The translations under genes and the position numbers were made by a program. From Anaerolineae bacterium (GTDB taxonomy: Bacteria > Chloroflexota > Anaerolineae > Aggregatilineales > Aggregatilineaceae): DNA of 64,000 bases. Location of the stretch: the NCBI GenBank assembly GCA_027494015.1, contig JAOSJP010000001.1, positions 248,001-312,000 of the forward strand, written 5' to 3'. Under the pieces are notes generated by a model that saw only the letters and a program-made list of their open reading frames with translations, had not been told where the DNA came from and searched no databases. Below are positions 56,679 through 64,000 of the stretch, in pieces (position 1 is the stretch's first letter; each line of letters opens with the position of its first letter).

Positions 56679-57476
56679 TCAGCCCCGGCGCAGGGCCGGC
56701 CCTTCCAGGAACAGGGCGTAGCGCCGGAAGCCGAGCTTCTCGTAGATGTGGATGGCCCCCGTATTCTGCCGCCGCACGTTGAGCACGACCGTCTCGATCC
56801 CCGCCTGCCGCGCCAGCTCGACCACCGCCGCTGTGCAGCGTGTGGCATGGCCGCAGCCCCGGTGCGCCGGGTGGGTGAAGACGTTGCCGATGGCCGTCAC
56901 GCCTTCCTGCCGCGACCAGACGTGCGTGCCCGCCGCCGCCACGAGCGCCCCGTCCGCCCAGACGCCGAAGAACGCTCCGCGCGCGATCTGCGCCGGGCTG
57001 AAGGCAACGATCTCTTCGCCAGGGCTGGCTGCGTGGCGGTACAGGGCAGCCAGCGCGTCGGCTTCGTGCGGCCCCATGCGGCGCACGCCGTCCAGCGGTG
57101 GGGTGGCATAGCGCTCCCAATCGAGAACCATGCGCCATTCTTCCTGGGCGTGGGGCCGCTCGTAGAGCGCCGAGAGCAGCGCCTCGTGCTGCGGCGGCCA
57201 CAGGTAATAGACCTCGCGCGGCAGGTCAGCGCCCGCCAGCAGCGCCGCGATCCCCTCGCCAGCGCCAAACGCGGTCAGCACCACCGGGTCCAGGCCCCGG
57301 TAGAGCAGCAGCACGGCGACCAGCACGCCGCTGCGCCGCGCGCCGTAGAAGGCGCTCTCTGGCCACAGCGCGTCGTCCAGGTCGCCCAGCGCGTAGGCGG
57401 TGAGCGCCCGATCCTGGCTCAGAAAGGCGCGCACTTCCGCCCGGTCGGTCAGCCGCTCGACGGTGATCATCGTCAC
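56679..57476 (-). CDS. GNAT-family N-acetyltransferase
   Basis: 265 residues. The C-terminal half is a GNAT domain with the acetyl-CoA motif region VFTHPAHRGCGHATRCTAAV (Q/RxxGxG/A form) and LNVRRQNTGAIHIYEKLGFR near the end. The N-terminal half (AEVRAFLSQDRALTAYALGD, YYLWPPQHEALLSALYE) is the second half of a two-domain fold seen in some acyltransferases. The acceptor is unknown. It lies 7 bp downstream of adoK and 86 bp upstream of ahcY, so co-transcription is likely. A link to nucleoside or methionine metabolism is only a guess from position. Confidence 0.82.
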   Translation of the reverse strand: MTMITVERLTDRAEVRAFLSQDRALTAYALGDLDDALWPESAFYGARRSGVLVAVLLLYRGLDPVVLTAFGAGEGIAALLAGADLPREVYYLWPPQHEALLSALYERPHAQEEWRMVLDWERYATPPLDGVRRMGPHEADALAALYRHAASPGEEIVAFSPAQIARGAFFGVWADGALVAAAGTHVWSRQEGVTAIGNVFTHPAHRGCGHATRCTAAVVELARQAGIETVVLNVRRQNTGAIHIYEKLGFRRYALFLEGPALRRG

Positions 57477-57483
57477 GACGCGC

Positions 57484-58446
57484 TCAGTCTTTCAGCCAGG
57501 CGTCCAGCGCGCCCTCATCGTCGAAGACGGTGCGGAAGCGCGCCACAAAACCGGCCAGCGTGTAATGATGGTTCTGCGTGCCGCGCTGTTCCAGGACGTA
57601 GGCCGCGGCCAGCGCCGCGATGCGCCCGCTGAGCGGCCAGTCGAAGCCGCAGGCGATGCCCTTGAGCAGCCCGGCCCGGTAGGCATCGCCCACGCCCGTC
57701 GGGTCAGCGACCTTCTCAACGGGGAACACGGGCACCGCGTAGTGCTCGCCGCCGGCGTGAATGTGCGAGCCGTCGTTGCCGTGTGTGACGATCACCGTCT
57801 TACCCTCGCGCACCAGGTCTTGCAGGGTCAGCCCGGTCTTCTTGGCGATCATCTCCCACTCGTAGGCGTTGACGATCAGCAGGCGGCAGCGGTCTATGCC
57901 GTGCCGCAGGAAGTCGCCGCCCAGCCAGATGACCTGCTGGCTGGGATCGAAGAGGAAGGCATAGCCGCACGCCTGGCATTCGTCGGCCATCTCGGTCATG
58001 GCCGTCGGGTCGCCGGGCGAGATCACCACCAGGTCAGGCGGATCGCTCAGCGCCTCGGCCAGCGTGTATCCTTTAGAGTAAGCCATCGCCCCGGTGTAGA
58101 ACGAGCCGATCTGGTTATTTTCGCTGTCGGTGTTGGCGAAGAAGGATGCTGTGTAGACCTCTGGGATGACCCGCACCGCCGATGTATCCACGCCGTGCTC
58201 CTCCAGCCAGGCGCGATACTCGCCGAAGTCGCGCCCGGCTGTGCCCATCAGGATGGGCCGCTCGCCGAGCAGCGCCAGGCTGTAGGCGATGTTGGGAGCG
58301 ATTCCGCCCCGTTCGCGCACCATGTCTTCCACCAGGAAGCTGACGCTGATACGGTCAAGCTGGTCGGCGATCAGGTGATCGCGGAAGCGCCCCGGAAAGC
58401 GCATCAGGTAATCGTAGGCAATCGAGCCGGTCAGGACAATCCTCAT
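57484..58446 (-). CDS. adoK: Adenosine kinase (PfkB family, actinobacterial type)
   Basis: 320 residues. PfkB-type kinase that makes AMP from adenosine. From memory of the mycobacterial enzyme, the resemblance is strong across the whole length: TGSIAYDYLMRFPGRFRDHL, SFLVEDMVRERGGIAPNIAY, FLFDPSQQVIWLGG, IVNAYEWEMIAKKTG and the catalytic DPTGVGDAYRAGLLKGIACG (anion hole and Asp). Immediate linkage with ahcY fits adenosine removal that pulls SAH hydrolysis forward. The ATG at 58446 begins at the fold; the open frame further upstream is repeat and not conserved. Ribokinase activity is an alternative that the motifs make less likely. Confidence 0.88.
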   Translation of the reverse strand: MRIVLTGSIAYDYLMRFPGRFRDHLIADQLDRISVSFLVEDMVRERGGIAPNIAYSLALLGERPILMGTAGRDFGEYRAWLEEHGVDTSAVRVIPEVYTASFFANTDSENNQIGSFYTGAMAYSKGYTLAEALSDPPDLVVISPGDPTAMTEMADECQACGYAFLFDPSQQVIWLGGDFLRHGIDRCRLLIVNAYEWEMIAKKTGLTLQDLVREGKTVIVTHGNDGSHIHAGGEHYAVPVFPVEKVADPTGVGDAYRAGLLKGIACGFDWPLSGRIAALAAAYVLEQRGTQNHHYTLAGFVARFRTVFDDEGALDAWLKD

Positions 58447-58559
58447 CAAAAGCCCCCGTGTACGCGCCGCCAAGTGACAAAGCAGGCGGAGTATACCACC
58501 AATTCGGCGGCCCGGAAGATGGAATTGAGACGGGCACAGGGCGACCAGATCGCAAGGCC

Positions 58560-58594
58560 AGACTTCCGAAGTCTCTCGAAGACTTCGGAAGTCT
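58560..58594. repeat. AGACTTCCGAAG inverted repeat
   Basis: AGACTTCCGAAG (58560-58571) and CTTCGGAAGTCT (58583-58594), perfect 12-bp arms, loop of 11. It lies upstream of adoK and downstream of the six-repeat gene. A candidate TATACT -10 for adoK is at 58490-58495. Confidence 0.7.
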
Positions 58595-58658
58595 GAAGCC
58601 CGGAACCCTACCCAGGCGGGGCGCAGCACAGCGCATACGCCCTCGTGAGGAGCAGCAG

Positions 58659-60641
58659 CTAGGGGCCGAAAGGCTCGATGAAGTAGTTGCCCACCACGCC
58701 CTCGGCCATCCAGCCGATGATGCCCGTGCTCGTCTGCACCGACCACCACCAGTACGGCTCGGCGCAGACCGGGCCGCCGGACACGTAGAAGATGGTGCCT
58801 TCGGGCAGCAGGGTCAGGATCGCGTTGCCCGTCCCCGGCCCCGTACGCACGCGCACCGGCTCGCCGGTCGAGAAGGTCACGCGCCCGATATGGCTGACGA
58901 TCATGCGCGGCGGCGGGGCGCTCATGCAGGGCGGCAGCGTCGGCATCGGCATTGGGACGGGCGTTGGCAGTGGGCTGGGGGCGGGCGTGTCGCGCAGGTA
59001 GGTGTGCACGTAGCGGCTGCGGTCGGGGCGGAGATTGTCGCGCCCGATGTAGCAGATCATCGTGTGGGCGAGCATGGCCTGTCGCGCGGCGTCGGCGTCG
59101 GCCTGGGTGTCCATCAACAGGAAGCTGCGCGCCCCATCCAGCACGTACCAGCCGTTTGCGCCGCCGTCCGCCAGCGTCAGGCTGGCCGGATTGTAGCTCA
59201 GGCAGTCATCCAATGGCGGCTCCAACCCCAGCCCTGAATCGCCCTTCCAGTATTCAAAGATGTAAGCGTAGCGGTCGGGCCGCGTGTTGCCCCGCCCCAC
59301 GAAGCAGTGCTGGGTGTGGGCCATCGCCACGTTCGCCGCCAGCTGCGCGTCGGGCAGATCGTCCAGCAGCATCATGCTGGACGTGCCATCGGTCAGCGTC
59401 CAGCCCACTGCACCCTGATCGCTGAGCGTGAGAGCGAAGGGGTCGTAGGCCAGGCAATCTTCGCCGGCGGGCATCACCGGCGGCGGGCCAAGCATCACTG
59501 ACGGACGCAGGTAGGTCATGATGTAGGCATAGCGGTCGGGCCGGGAGTTGCCGCGCCCGATGTAGCAGTGCTGGTCGTACCCGGCCATGATGCTCTGGCC
59601 CAGCAGCGCGTCGCCCTGCGTGTCGAACAACTGAATGGCGCTCGCCCCGTCAGTCACCAGCCAGCCGTTCGCGCCTTGATCTGCGACACTCAGCGTCGCC
59701 GGGTTGTGAGTCAGGCAGTCGTTGTCCGGCAGGACGATGCCCATGCCGGAATCGCCCTGCCAGTATTCCCAGACGTAGCGGCGGTGTTCCGGGCGCGCGT
59801 TGCTCCGCCCGATGAAGCACTGCTGAGTGTGCGCCTGGGCCACGCGCAGGCCAAGCTGCGCATCCGCCTGGGTGTCGAACAGGCGCATGGCTGTCGCCCC
59901 GTCGGTCAGCAGCCAGCCGTTGGCCCCCTGGTCTACGATGGACAGGGAAAACGGGTTATAGGTGATACAGTCCTCGGCGGGGATGGCGACGGCGGGCGGG
60001 AGAACCGGCTCCACCGGAAAGACGGGGAGCAGCGGCTCGACAGGTATCACAGGCACCAGAGGCACCAGCAGGTGCACGTCCGCATACAGGTAGGTTGTGA
60101 TCTTGCCAGTGCCGCGCCCGATATAGCACACGCGGTCGTAGTTTCGCAGCAGGTCCAGCCCGGCCTGAGCGTCCGCCTGGTTATCGAACATCTTGATGCG
60201 CGACGCGCCATCAGTCAGCAGCCAGCCATCGGCACCTTCGTTGACAATGGACAGCGAGGCACGCTCGTAGGGGATGCAGTCGTTGGTGGGCAATGCGCCT
60301 GAGATTCCCGAGCTGCCTTTCCAGTAGACGAAGATGTAGCGGCTGCGATCCGGGCGGGTGTTGCCCCGCCCAATGAAGCATTGCTGGGTGTGCAGACGCG
60401 CCACCTGCAAGCCAAGCTCAGCATCGGCCTGGCTGGCGAACGTCTGAAGGCGGAATGACCCATCGGTCAGCAGCCAGCCGCTGGCTCCCTCGTTGACGAT
60501 CACCAGCGTTGCCGGGTTGTAGGAAATGCAGTCTTCGGCCAGCATGGGGCGTGCCCAGGTTACCCCTGGCGCGTTCCCCAGCCAGCCCGCGCTCAGCACG
60601 ATCCCGCTGAGTAGGGCCACGAGCCAGACGCGCAGTCTCAT
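58659..60641 (-). CDS. Secreted protein with six Cys-containing repeats and a C-terminal SH3 domain
   Basis: 660 residues. A signal peptide (RVWLVALLSGIVLSAGWLG) is followed by six copies of an 80-residue repeat. Each copy has an early Cys in (D/N)DCISYNPATL, then VNEGAxGWLLTDG, an FDNQADAxxGL segment and a late Cys in CFIGRGNTRPDRxxYI. The copies come in three pairs joined by Pro-rich spacers (LVPLVPVIPVEPLLPVFPVE). The paired cysteines suggest one disulfide per repeat. A bacterial SH3 domain (GEPVRVRTGPGTGNAILTLL) ends the protein. I recognise no named family for the repeat; fold and role unknown. ATG 60641 has GGGAGG five bases upstream. Its export and cysteines make it a plausible client of the DsbA-like pair. 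Confidence 0.82.
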   Translation of the reverse strand: MRLRVWLVALLSGIVLSAGWLGNAPGVTWARPMLAEDCISYNPATLVIVNEGASGWLLTDGSFRLQTFASQADAELGLQVARLHTQQCFIGRGNTRPDRSRYIFVYWKGSSGISGALPTNDCIPYERASLSIVNEGADGWLLTDGASRIKMFDNQADAQAGLDLLRNYDRVCYIGRGTGKITTYLYADVHLLVPLVPVIPVEPLLPVFPVEPVLPPAVAIPAEDCITYNPFSLSIVDQGANGWLLTDGATAMRLFDTQADAQLGLRVAQAHTQQCFIGRSNARPEHRRYVWEYWQGDSGMGIVLPDNDCLTHNPATLSVADQGANGWLVTDGASAIQLFDTQGDALLGQSIMAGYDQHCYIGRGNSRPDRYAYIMTYLRPSVMLGPPPVMPAGEDCLAYDPFALTLSDQGAVGWTLTDGTSSMMLLDDLPDAQLAANVAMAHTQHCFVGRGNTRPDRYAYIFEYWKGDSGLGLEPPLDDCLSYNPASLTLADGGANGWYVLDGARSFLLMDTQADADAARQAMLAHTMICYIGRDNLRPDRSRYVHTYLRDTPAPSPLPTPVPMPMPTLPPCMSAPPPRMIVSHIGRVTFSTGEPVRVRTGPGTGNAILTLLPEGTIFYVSGGPVCAEPYWWWSVQTSTGIIGWMAEGVVGNYFIEPFGP

Positions 60642-60718
60642 CGCTGCCTCCCTCGCCATAAGGATATGCCTTCATCTTACACTGGTTTTGCCTCCCGTTG
60701 GAAGATGTCTGGCTCCAG

Positions 60719-60911
60719 GGGTACGTGCAAAACCCGTCAGGGAGGGGCGCTGCTCTGCTGCGGCCTGCTTTACCTCACCCCCGCTCGGCGCTGGCGCGCC
60801 TCGCCGCCCCCTCTCCATACATGGAGAGGGGGCAAGCCGAGCGCGGCGAGGCTGGGGGTGAGGTCAATATCCCCGCGTTCAGCGAGTCGCTGTCAACTTT
60901 TGCGCGCACCC
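60719..60911 (+). repeat. MITE-like element, first of a tandem pair
   Basis: Left end GGGTACGTGCAAAAC, right end CTTTTGCGCGCACCC, core palindrome centred on CTCTCCATACATGGAGAG. Flanks CTCCAG and CTTCAG may be a degraded duplication. Full length. Confidence 0.75.
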
Positions 60912-60917
60912 CTTCAG

Positions 60918-61070
60918 AGGGTGTATGCAAAACCTGTCAGGGAGGGGCGCTGCTCTGCTGCGCCCCGCTTTACCTCACCCCCGCTCGGCGCTGACGCGCC
61001 TCGCCGCCCCCTCTCCTTCAACGGAGAGGGGGCAAGCCGAGCGCAGCGAGGCTGGGGGTGAGGTAAAATA
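60918..61070 (+). repeat. MITE-like element, second of the tandem pair, right end lost
   Basis: It begins GGGTGTATGCAAAACCTGTC seven bases after the first copy, in the same orientation. It has the core palindrome (CTCTCCTTCAACGGAGAG) and stops after GGGGGTGAGGTAAAA without the right terminal repeat. Both copies fill most of the 675-bp gap. Confidence 0.7.
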
Positions 61071-61316
61071 GAGGAAAGGGCCAGAGGTGAGACGTGAGCC
61101 GCGCGCAACGGGACGCGGCCCTGTGCGTACAGTCTGCTAGAGATCGTAAGCAGCGGCGGCTGGCAGCCAGGTGTGCCGCCAGAGGGAGTGCCGGGCATGG
61201 GTATCGTGGGAGCATTCAATACCATCGGCAAGGTGATGCAGGCGCTCACCGTCGCTGAGGGCGTGACCAGGCTGGCGGGATCGCGCCAGACACCAGCACA
61301 GAATGAGGAGCCAATC

Positions 61317-61607
61317 ATGACTGAGAAGCACAAGCGCACCGTGATGGAGGAGATCGAGGTCGAGGGGCAGAATCTCATTGAGCGCGTCAAGGAGCTATTG
61401 CGCGAGGGCAATGTGCGCCGGCTGCGCGTCAAGGATGCGAAGGGCAAATACCTGCTCGAAGTGCCGCTGACTTTTGGCGTGGTGGCTGGCGGCGTCTTCA
61501 TGCTCGCCGCGCCGACGCTCACCGCGCTCGGCGCGCTGGCGGGGCTGGTCGCCAACGTCCGCATTGAGATCGTCCGCGAAGTGGACGACGACGAGGGCGA
61601 AGGGTAG
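61317..61607 (+). CDS. DUF4342 domain protein
   Basis: 96 residues from ATG 61317, which has GAGGAG six bases upstream. The domain reads EEIEVEGQNLIERVKELLRE, GNVRRLRVKDAKGKYLLEVP, then one hydrophobic helix or hairpin (LTFGVVAGGVFMLAAPTLTA) and a charged tail. DUF4342 proteins are small and membrane-associated, of unknown function. The frame is open back to 61173; an ATG at 61197 (GGGAG eight bases upstream) would add a 40-residue helical leader and cannot be excluded. A good hairpin terminator follows. Upstream is the tandem MITE-like pair. Confidence 0.75.
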   Translation: MTEKHKRTVMEEIEVEGQNLIERVKELLREGNVRRLRVKDAKGKYLLEVPLTFGVVAGGVFMLAAPTLTALGALAGLVANVRIEIVREVDDDEGEG

Positions 61608-61629
61608 CAGAGCGCAGATGCATCCGGCA

Positions 61630-61676
61630 GAGACGGGCGATTCTCCTCACAGGGGGTCGCCCGTCTCATTCTTGCT
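61630..61676 (+). terminator. Hairpin terminator after the DUF4342 gene
   Basis: GAGACGGGCGA and TCGCCCGTCTC form a perfect 11-bp stem with a 16-base loop, followed by ATTCTTGCTT. Confidence 0.6.
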
Positions 61677-61689
61677 TGTGGATGGGCTT

Positions 61690-61719
61690 GTAGGGCGAGC
61701 TTAGAAACTCGCTCTCTAC
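61690..61719. repeat. Degenerate GTAGGGC palindrome
   Basis: GTAGGGCGAGCTTAGAA / CTCGCTCTCTAC: a decayed member of the GTAGGGG palindrome families, followed by CAGCAGAGCAGCGCC, the reverse of the GGCGCTGCTCTGCTG module. Confidence 0.45.
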
Positions 61720-61770
61720 GGAGGGCAGCAGAGCAGCGCCCCGACGAGACCAGCGTTCAGGGAGCACTAC

Positions 61771-62949
61771 TCACGGGCAGGTGATCGCGCTGTGCTCGGC
61801 CAGCGACGTGGTGAACACGTGGCGCAGGTTGTCGCACGAGCGGAAGTAGAGGTATTCGGTTTGCGCCGGGTTGAGCACGGCGTTGATCGCCGTCAGGCCG
61901 GGCGAGCAGATGGGGCCGGGCGGCAACAACTCGGCCAGCGGCGCGCCGTCTTGCTTGAGGTACGTGTTGTACATATAGTTCGGCTGGGCGCTGTTCAGGG
62001 CGTAGTAGTCGGCTTCGCCGCTCAGGTCGGGCCACCAGCGCCCGTCGCGCATACCGATGGCGTACTGCACGGTCGGGTCGGCGTCGAGCTTCATCGAGCG
62101 GCGCAGGCGGTTGAGGTACACGGAGGCGATGAGCGGCGCTTCGTCCAGGGCGACCGCTTCGCGCTGGACGATGGAGGCCAGGGTAATGGCCTGGTACAGG
62201 GTCAAGCCCTGGTCTGCCGCCCCCTGGATCATGGCGTCAGTGACGGCGTTGTTGAAGGCAGTCAGCAGCGTCTCGACCAGGCCCGCCGCGCTCGCGTCCG
62301 GCGGCAGCTTGTACTCGCCGGGGAACATGAACCCCTCCAGCGAGGGCGGACGCCCGTCGCTGAGCAGGTCGGGGATGCCGAAGCGGGCCTTGAAGGCGGG
62401 CGGGATGGCCGCGCCGGGGTTGACGACGGCCATGAAGTCGGCAGAGCCGAAGCTGAGCAGCGGGTTGCCGCCGACGGCGTTCTGGGCGACCTCCTCCAGT
62501 CGCCAGCCGGGCAGCGTGCCGAAGGTGATCGAGGCGGCGCTGGCGTCGGTGAGCGCGTAGGCGATCTGCTCCAATGTGCTTGTCTGCTGCAGGAAGTACG
62601 TCCCCGCTTCAAGCTCGCCGTCCAGCCGGTGGTAGCGCACGTAGTCCACGAACAGCTCGGCATCGCTGATCAGCCCGGCAGCGCCCAGGTTGGCGGCGAT
62701 GGTGTACGCTGTGTCGCCGGGGCGCACCTCGAAGCGGCGATACTGCGGGTCGCTGCCAGCGGGCGAGGTGAGGGCGTCCTCGTTGCGCATCAGGCTGATG
62801 CGCAGGCGGATGGCCGTCAGCGGACTCAGCCCTTCCTGGCGCGCCCACAGGTACACGCCCGCGCCGACCACACAGGCGACGAGCAACACGCCGAGGACGC
62901 TGGCGAAGAGGACGGCGAGGATGCCGCGTGAGATGTCGCGCTGCTGCAT
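61771..62949 (-). CDS. mltG: Endolytic murein transglycosylase MltG (YceG family)
   Basis: 392 residues. One N-terminal transmembrane helix (GILAVLFASVLGVLLVACVV), a LysM-like segment (FEVRPGDTAYTIAANLGAAG), then the catalytic domain. Family signatures: LEGFMFPGEYKLPPDASAAG, ITLASIVQREAVALDEAPLI (catalytic Glu), VYLNRLRRSMKLDADPTVQY, and YNTYLKQDGAPLAELLPPGPI. It cuts nascent glycan strands outside the membrane and so terminates their growth. Its presence implies a peptidoglycan wall. Start ATG 62949 with GGAGG five bases upstream, and a good promoter at 62983-63010. Commonly near ruvX, as here (257 bp away, same strand). Confidence 0.93.
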   Translation of the reverse strand: MQQRDISRGILAVLFASVLGVLLVACVVGAGVYLWARQEGLSPLTAIRLRISLMRNEDALTSPAGSDPQYRRFEVRPGDTAYTIAANLGAAGLISDAELFVDYVRYHRLDGELEAGTYFLQQTSTLEQIAYALTDASAASITFGTLPGWRLEEVAQNAVGGNPLLSFGSADFMAVVNPGAAIPPAFKARFGIPDLLSDGRPPSLEGFMFPGEYKLPPDASAAGLVETLLTAFNNAVTDAMIQGAADQGLTLYQAITLASIVQREAVALDEAPLIASVYLNRLRRSMKLDADPTVQYAIGMRDGRWWPDLSGEADYYALNSAQPNYMYNTYLKQDGAPLAELLPPGPICSPGLTAINAVLNPAQTEYLYFRSCDNLRHVFTTSLAEHSAITCP

Positions 62950-62982
62950 GGGAGCCTCCGAAGTGGGCCGGGCACTGCCCGC

Positions 62983-63010
62983 ATTATAGGCGCAAATGGG
63001 CGGCGGACAA
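62983..63010 (-). promoter_or_regulatory. Promoter of mltG
   Basis: On the minus strand TTGTCC, a 16-bp spacer, TATAAT, 34 bases upstream of the ATG. Confidence 0.6.
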
Positions 63011-63069
63011 AGGCGCGCGCCCGCCGCTCGGCCTGCGCGCGGGCCGGGCGGCGGGGCGGTCTGGGCGGC

Positions 63070-63176
63070 TTTTCGCTCTACCTCACCCCCGCTCAGCGCT
63101 AACGCGCCTCGCTTCCCCCTCTCCGGCGCGGAGAGGGGGAAAGGCCGAGCGCAGCGAGGCCAGGGGGTGAGGTCAA
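63070..63176. repeat. GC-rich palindromic core of the MITE-like type
   Basis: CTACCTCACCCCCGCTCAGC at the left and GAGGCCAGGGGGTGAGGTCA at the right, with CCCCTCTCCGGCGCGGAGAG in the centre. No GGGTGCGTGC ends. It lies between ruvX and mltG. Confidence 0.55.
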
Positions 63177-63206
63177 TCGCACGCCATCTTCACATTTCCT
63201 GTGTTG

Positions 63207-63692
63207 CTATCCACCCCTGGACTCCTCGCCGGCGGGAGCGACCGGCTCCGGCCAGGGCACGCCCTCGTCGCGCAGCGCGTCCAGGAACGATTGCAGGATG
63301 ACGGCGGCGGCGACGGCGTCCACGCGCTCCGGCTGGCTCCGACCGGCCTCGGCCAGCAGGTCGGCGGCTTCCTGCGACGAATGGCGCTCATCCCACAGGT
63401 AGACGGGCACGGGAATGGCCGCCGCCAGGCGCGACGCCCACAATCGCACGGTGTCCGCCTGGGTGTGGGCGGTGATGTGCGGCGGCGAGAGCGGCAGCCC
63501 GACCACGACCGCGACGGTGCCCTGCTCGGCGATGGCGCGGGCGATGGCGGCGAAGTCGGCGCGGCGCGAGGTGCGGCGCAGCAGGCGCAGCGGGCGGGCG
63601 ATCAGCCCTGTCGGGTCGCAGACGGCCAGCCCGATGACCTTCAGCCCGTGATCGATCCCCAGCAATCGCCCCGGAAACGGCGTCGCGCTCAC
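63207..63692 (-). CDS. ruvX: Putative pre-16S rRNA nuclease / Holliday junction resolvase YqgF (RuvX)
   Basis: 161 residues, RNase H-like fold. The first catalytic Asp is in LLGIDHGLKVIGLAVCD, then VVVGLPLS, the second acidic site in YLWDERHSSQEAADLL, and the last Asp in ERVDAVAAAVILQSFLDAL. In Escherichia coli YqgF takes part in 16S rRNA 5' maturation. ATG 63692 overlaps the stop of the upstream partial gene by 4 bp. Confidence 0.92.
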   Translation of the reverse strand: MSATPFPGRLLGIDHGLKVIGLAVCDPTGLIARPLRLLRRTSRRADFAAIARAIAEQGTVAVVVGLPLSPPHITAHTQADTVRLWASRLAAAIPVPVYLWDERHSSQEAADLLAEAGRSQPERVDAVAAAVILQSFLDALRDEGVPWPEPVAPAGEESRGG

Positions 63693-64000
63693 GGCAGGCG
63701 CACCTCAACCGCGATGCGCACCGGCAGCACGGGCATACGCGGGTACCAGCCGGGCCAGGTGGCGATGCGCGGGGGATGGCTGGGGTCGAGCAGCAGCTCC
63801 CCTTCCAGGCGGCGGCGCGCCTCGCTCACGCTGACTCCGCGCGTCCGCGACCGCACATACTCCTGGTCAATGGCGACGGCGACGCTGCCGCTGACGGTCA
63901 TGGCGAAGGTCACGCGCCCGTCCCCGGCGATGCTGAGGATGTCGCCGCGCGCGAAGGACAGCGCTTCCGGGGCGATTTCCAGGCCGGGCTGCACGTAAGG
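63689..64000 (-). CDS. Uncharacterised protein, C-terminal part (5' partial)
   Basis: The last 103 residues of a gene that begins beyond the window. Visible parts are ISIAGDGRVTFAMTVSGSV-like beta strands, SEARRRLEGELLLDP and WPGWYPRMPVLPVRIAVEVR. The end resembles the C-terminus of large membrane-linked proteins found next to ruvX in related genomes, but I cannot name the family. The GTG at 63994 is an internal Val codon, not the start, because the frame continues to the edge. Coupled to ruvX by a 4-bp overlap. Confidence 0.6.
   Translation of the reverse strand, partial: PYVQPGLEIAPEALSFARGDILSIAGDGRVTFAMTVSGSVAVAIDQEYVRSRTRGVSVSEARRRLEGELLLDPSHPPRIATWPGWYPRMPVLPVRIAVEVRLP

Noticed and set aside
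58447..58658. SAH or adenosine riboswitch upstream of adoK/ahcY
   Set aside because: I found only an AGACTTCCGAAG inverted repeat and no recognisable riboswitch core.

Overview
The window is 64 kb of GC-rich bacterial chromosome, most likely from the phylum Chloroflexota (Anaerolineae-like). This placement is an inference. It rests on lipoproteins with long Thr/Pro stalks and bacterial SH3 domains, DUF4397 proteins, a clostripain-type protease, an actinobacterial-type adenosine kinase beside ahcY, a DUF4342 protein, and many GC-rich intergenic palindromes. There is no phage, CRISPR array, rRNA operon or complete transposase-bearing IS.

Layout. 0-1 kb: a STAS anti-anti-sigma factor and an RsbW-like kinase fused to a second STAS domain (cut by the window edge). 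1.3-8.2 kb: an SCP2 protein, a very large surface lipoprotein (two SH3 domains, Thr/Pro stalk, nine near-identical 92-residue repeats, degenerate SGNH domain) and a thioredoxin-like lipoprotein. 8.2-12.5 kb: tRNA-Pro(GGG), class I FBPase, a parvulin-type foldase and the rpsF-ssb-rpsR operon. 13.2-18.2 kb: clostripain-like protease, metallophosphoesterase, trmB. 18.2-32.8 kb: a minus-strand envelope-polysaccharide block with an O-antigen ligase-like protein, a YfhO-like protein, two GT39-like proteins, two GT4 enzymes, a GT2 enzyme and an FGGY sugar kinase. 33-38 kb: a secreted helical protein, a polytopic membrane protein, tatD, and gmd-rmd for GDP-D-rhamnose, which probably feeds the glycosyltransferases. 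38-49.5 kb: DUF4397 lipoprotein, HAD hydrolase, HEAT-like protein, mtnA, a degenerate trypsin-like/M1 peptidase fusion, a stand-alone CpaF-like ATPase and pyrimidine-nucleoside phosphorylase. 50-64 kb: two tandem membrane-anchored DsbA-like proteins, a DUF4397/SH3 protein, the adoK-GNAT-ahcY group for S-adenosylhomocysteine recycling, a secreted six-repeat protein, a DUF4342 protein, mltG and ruvX.

Two window-wide patterns stand out. First, intergenic regions carry several families of palindromic elements. The best defined is about 190 bp, has 14-bp terminal inverted repeats (GGGTGCGTGCAAAA), and two copies are flanked by 8-bp direct repeats, so it looks like a non-autonomous transposable element (MITE). 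A second element with TIR TCTAGAGCGTGTTAT sits between trmB and the O-antigen ligase gene and supplies stop codons to both. Second, many genes between about 22 and 34 kb, and a few elsewhere (SCP2, the giant lipoprotein, mtnA), carry one- or two-base frameshifts, often in G/C runs. Their reading frames remain clearly conserved on both sides, which points to consensus errors at least as much as to gene decay.
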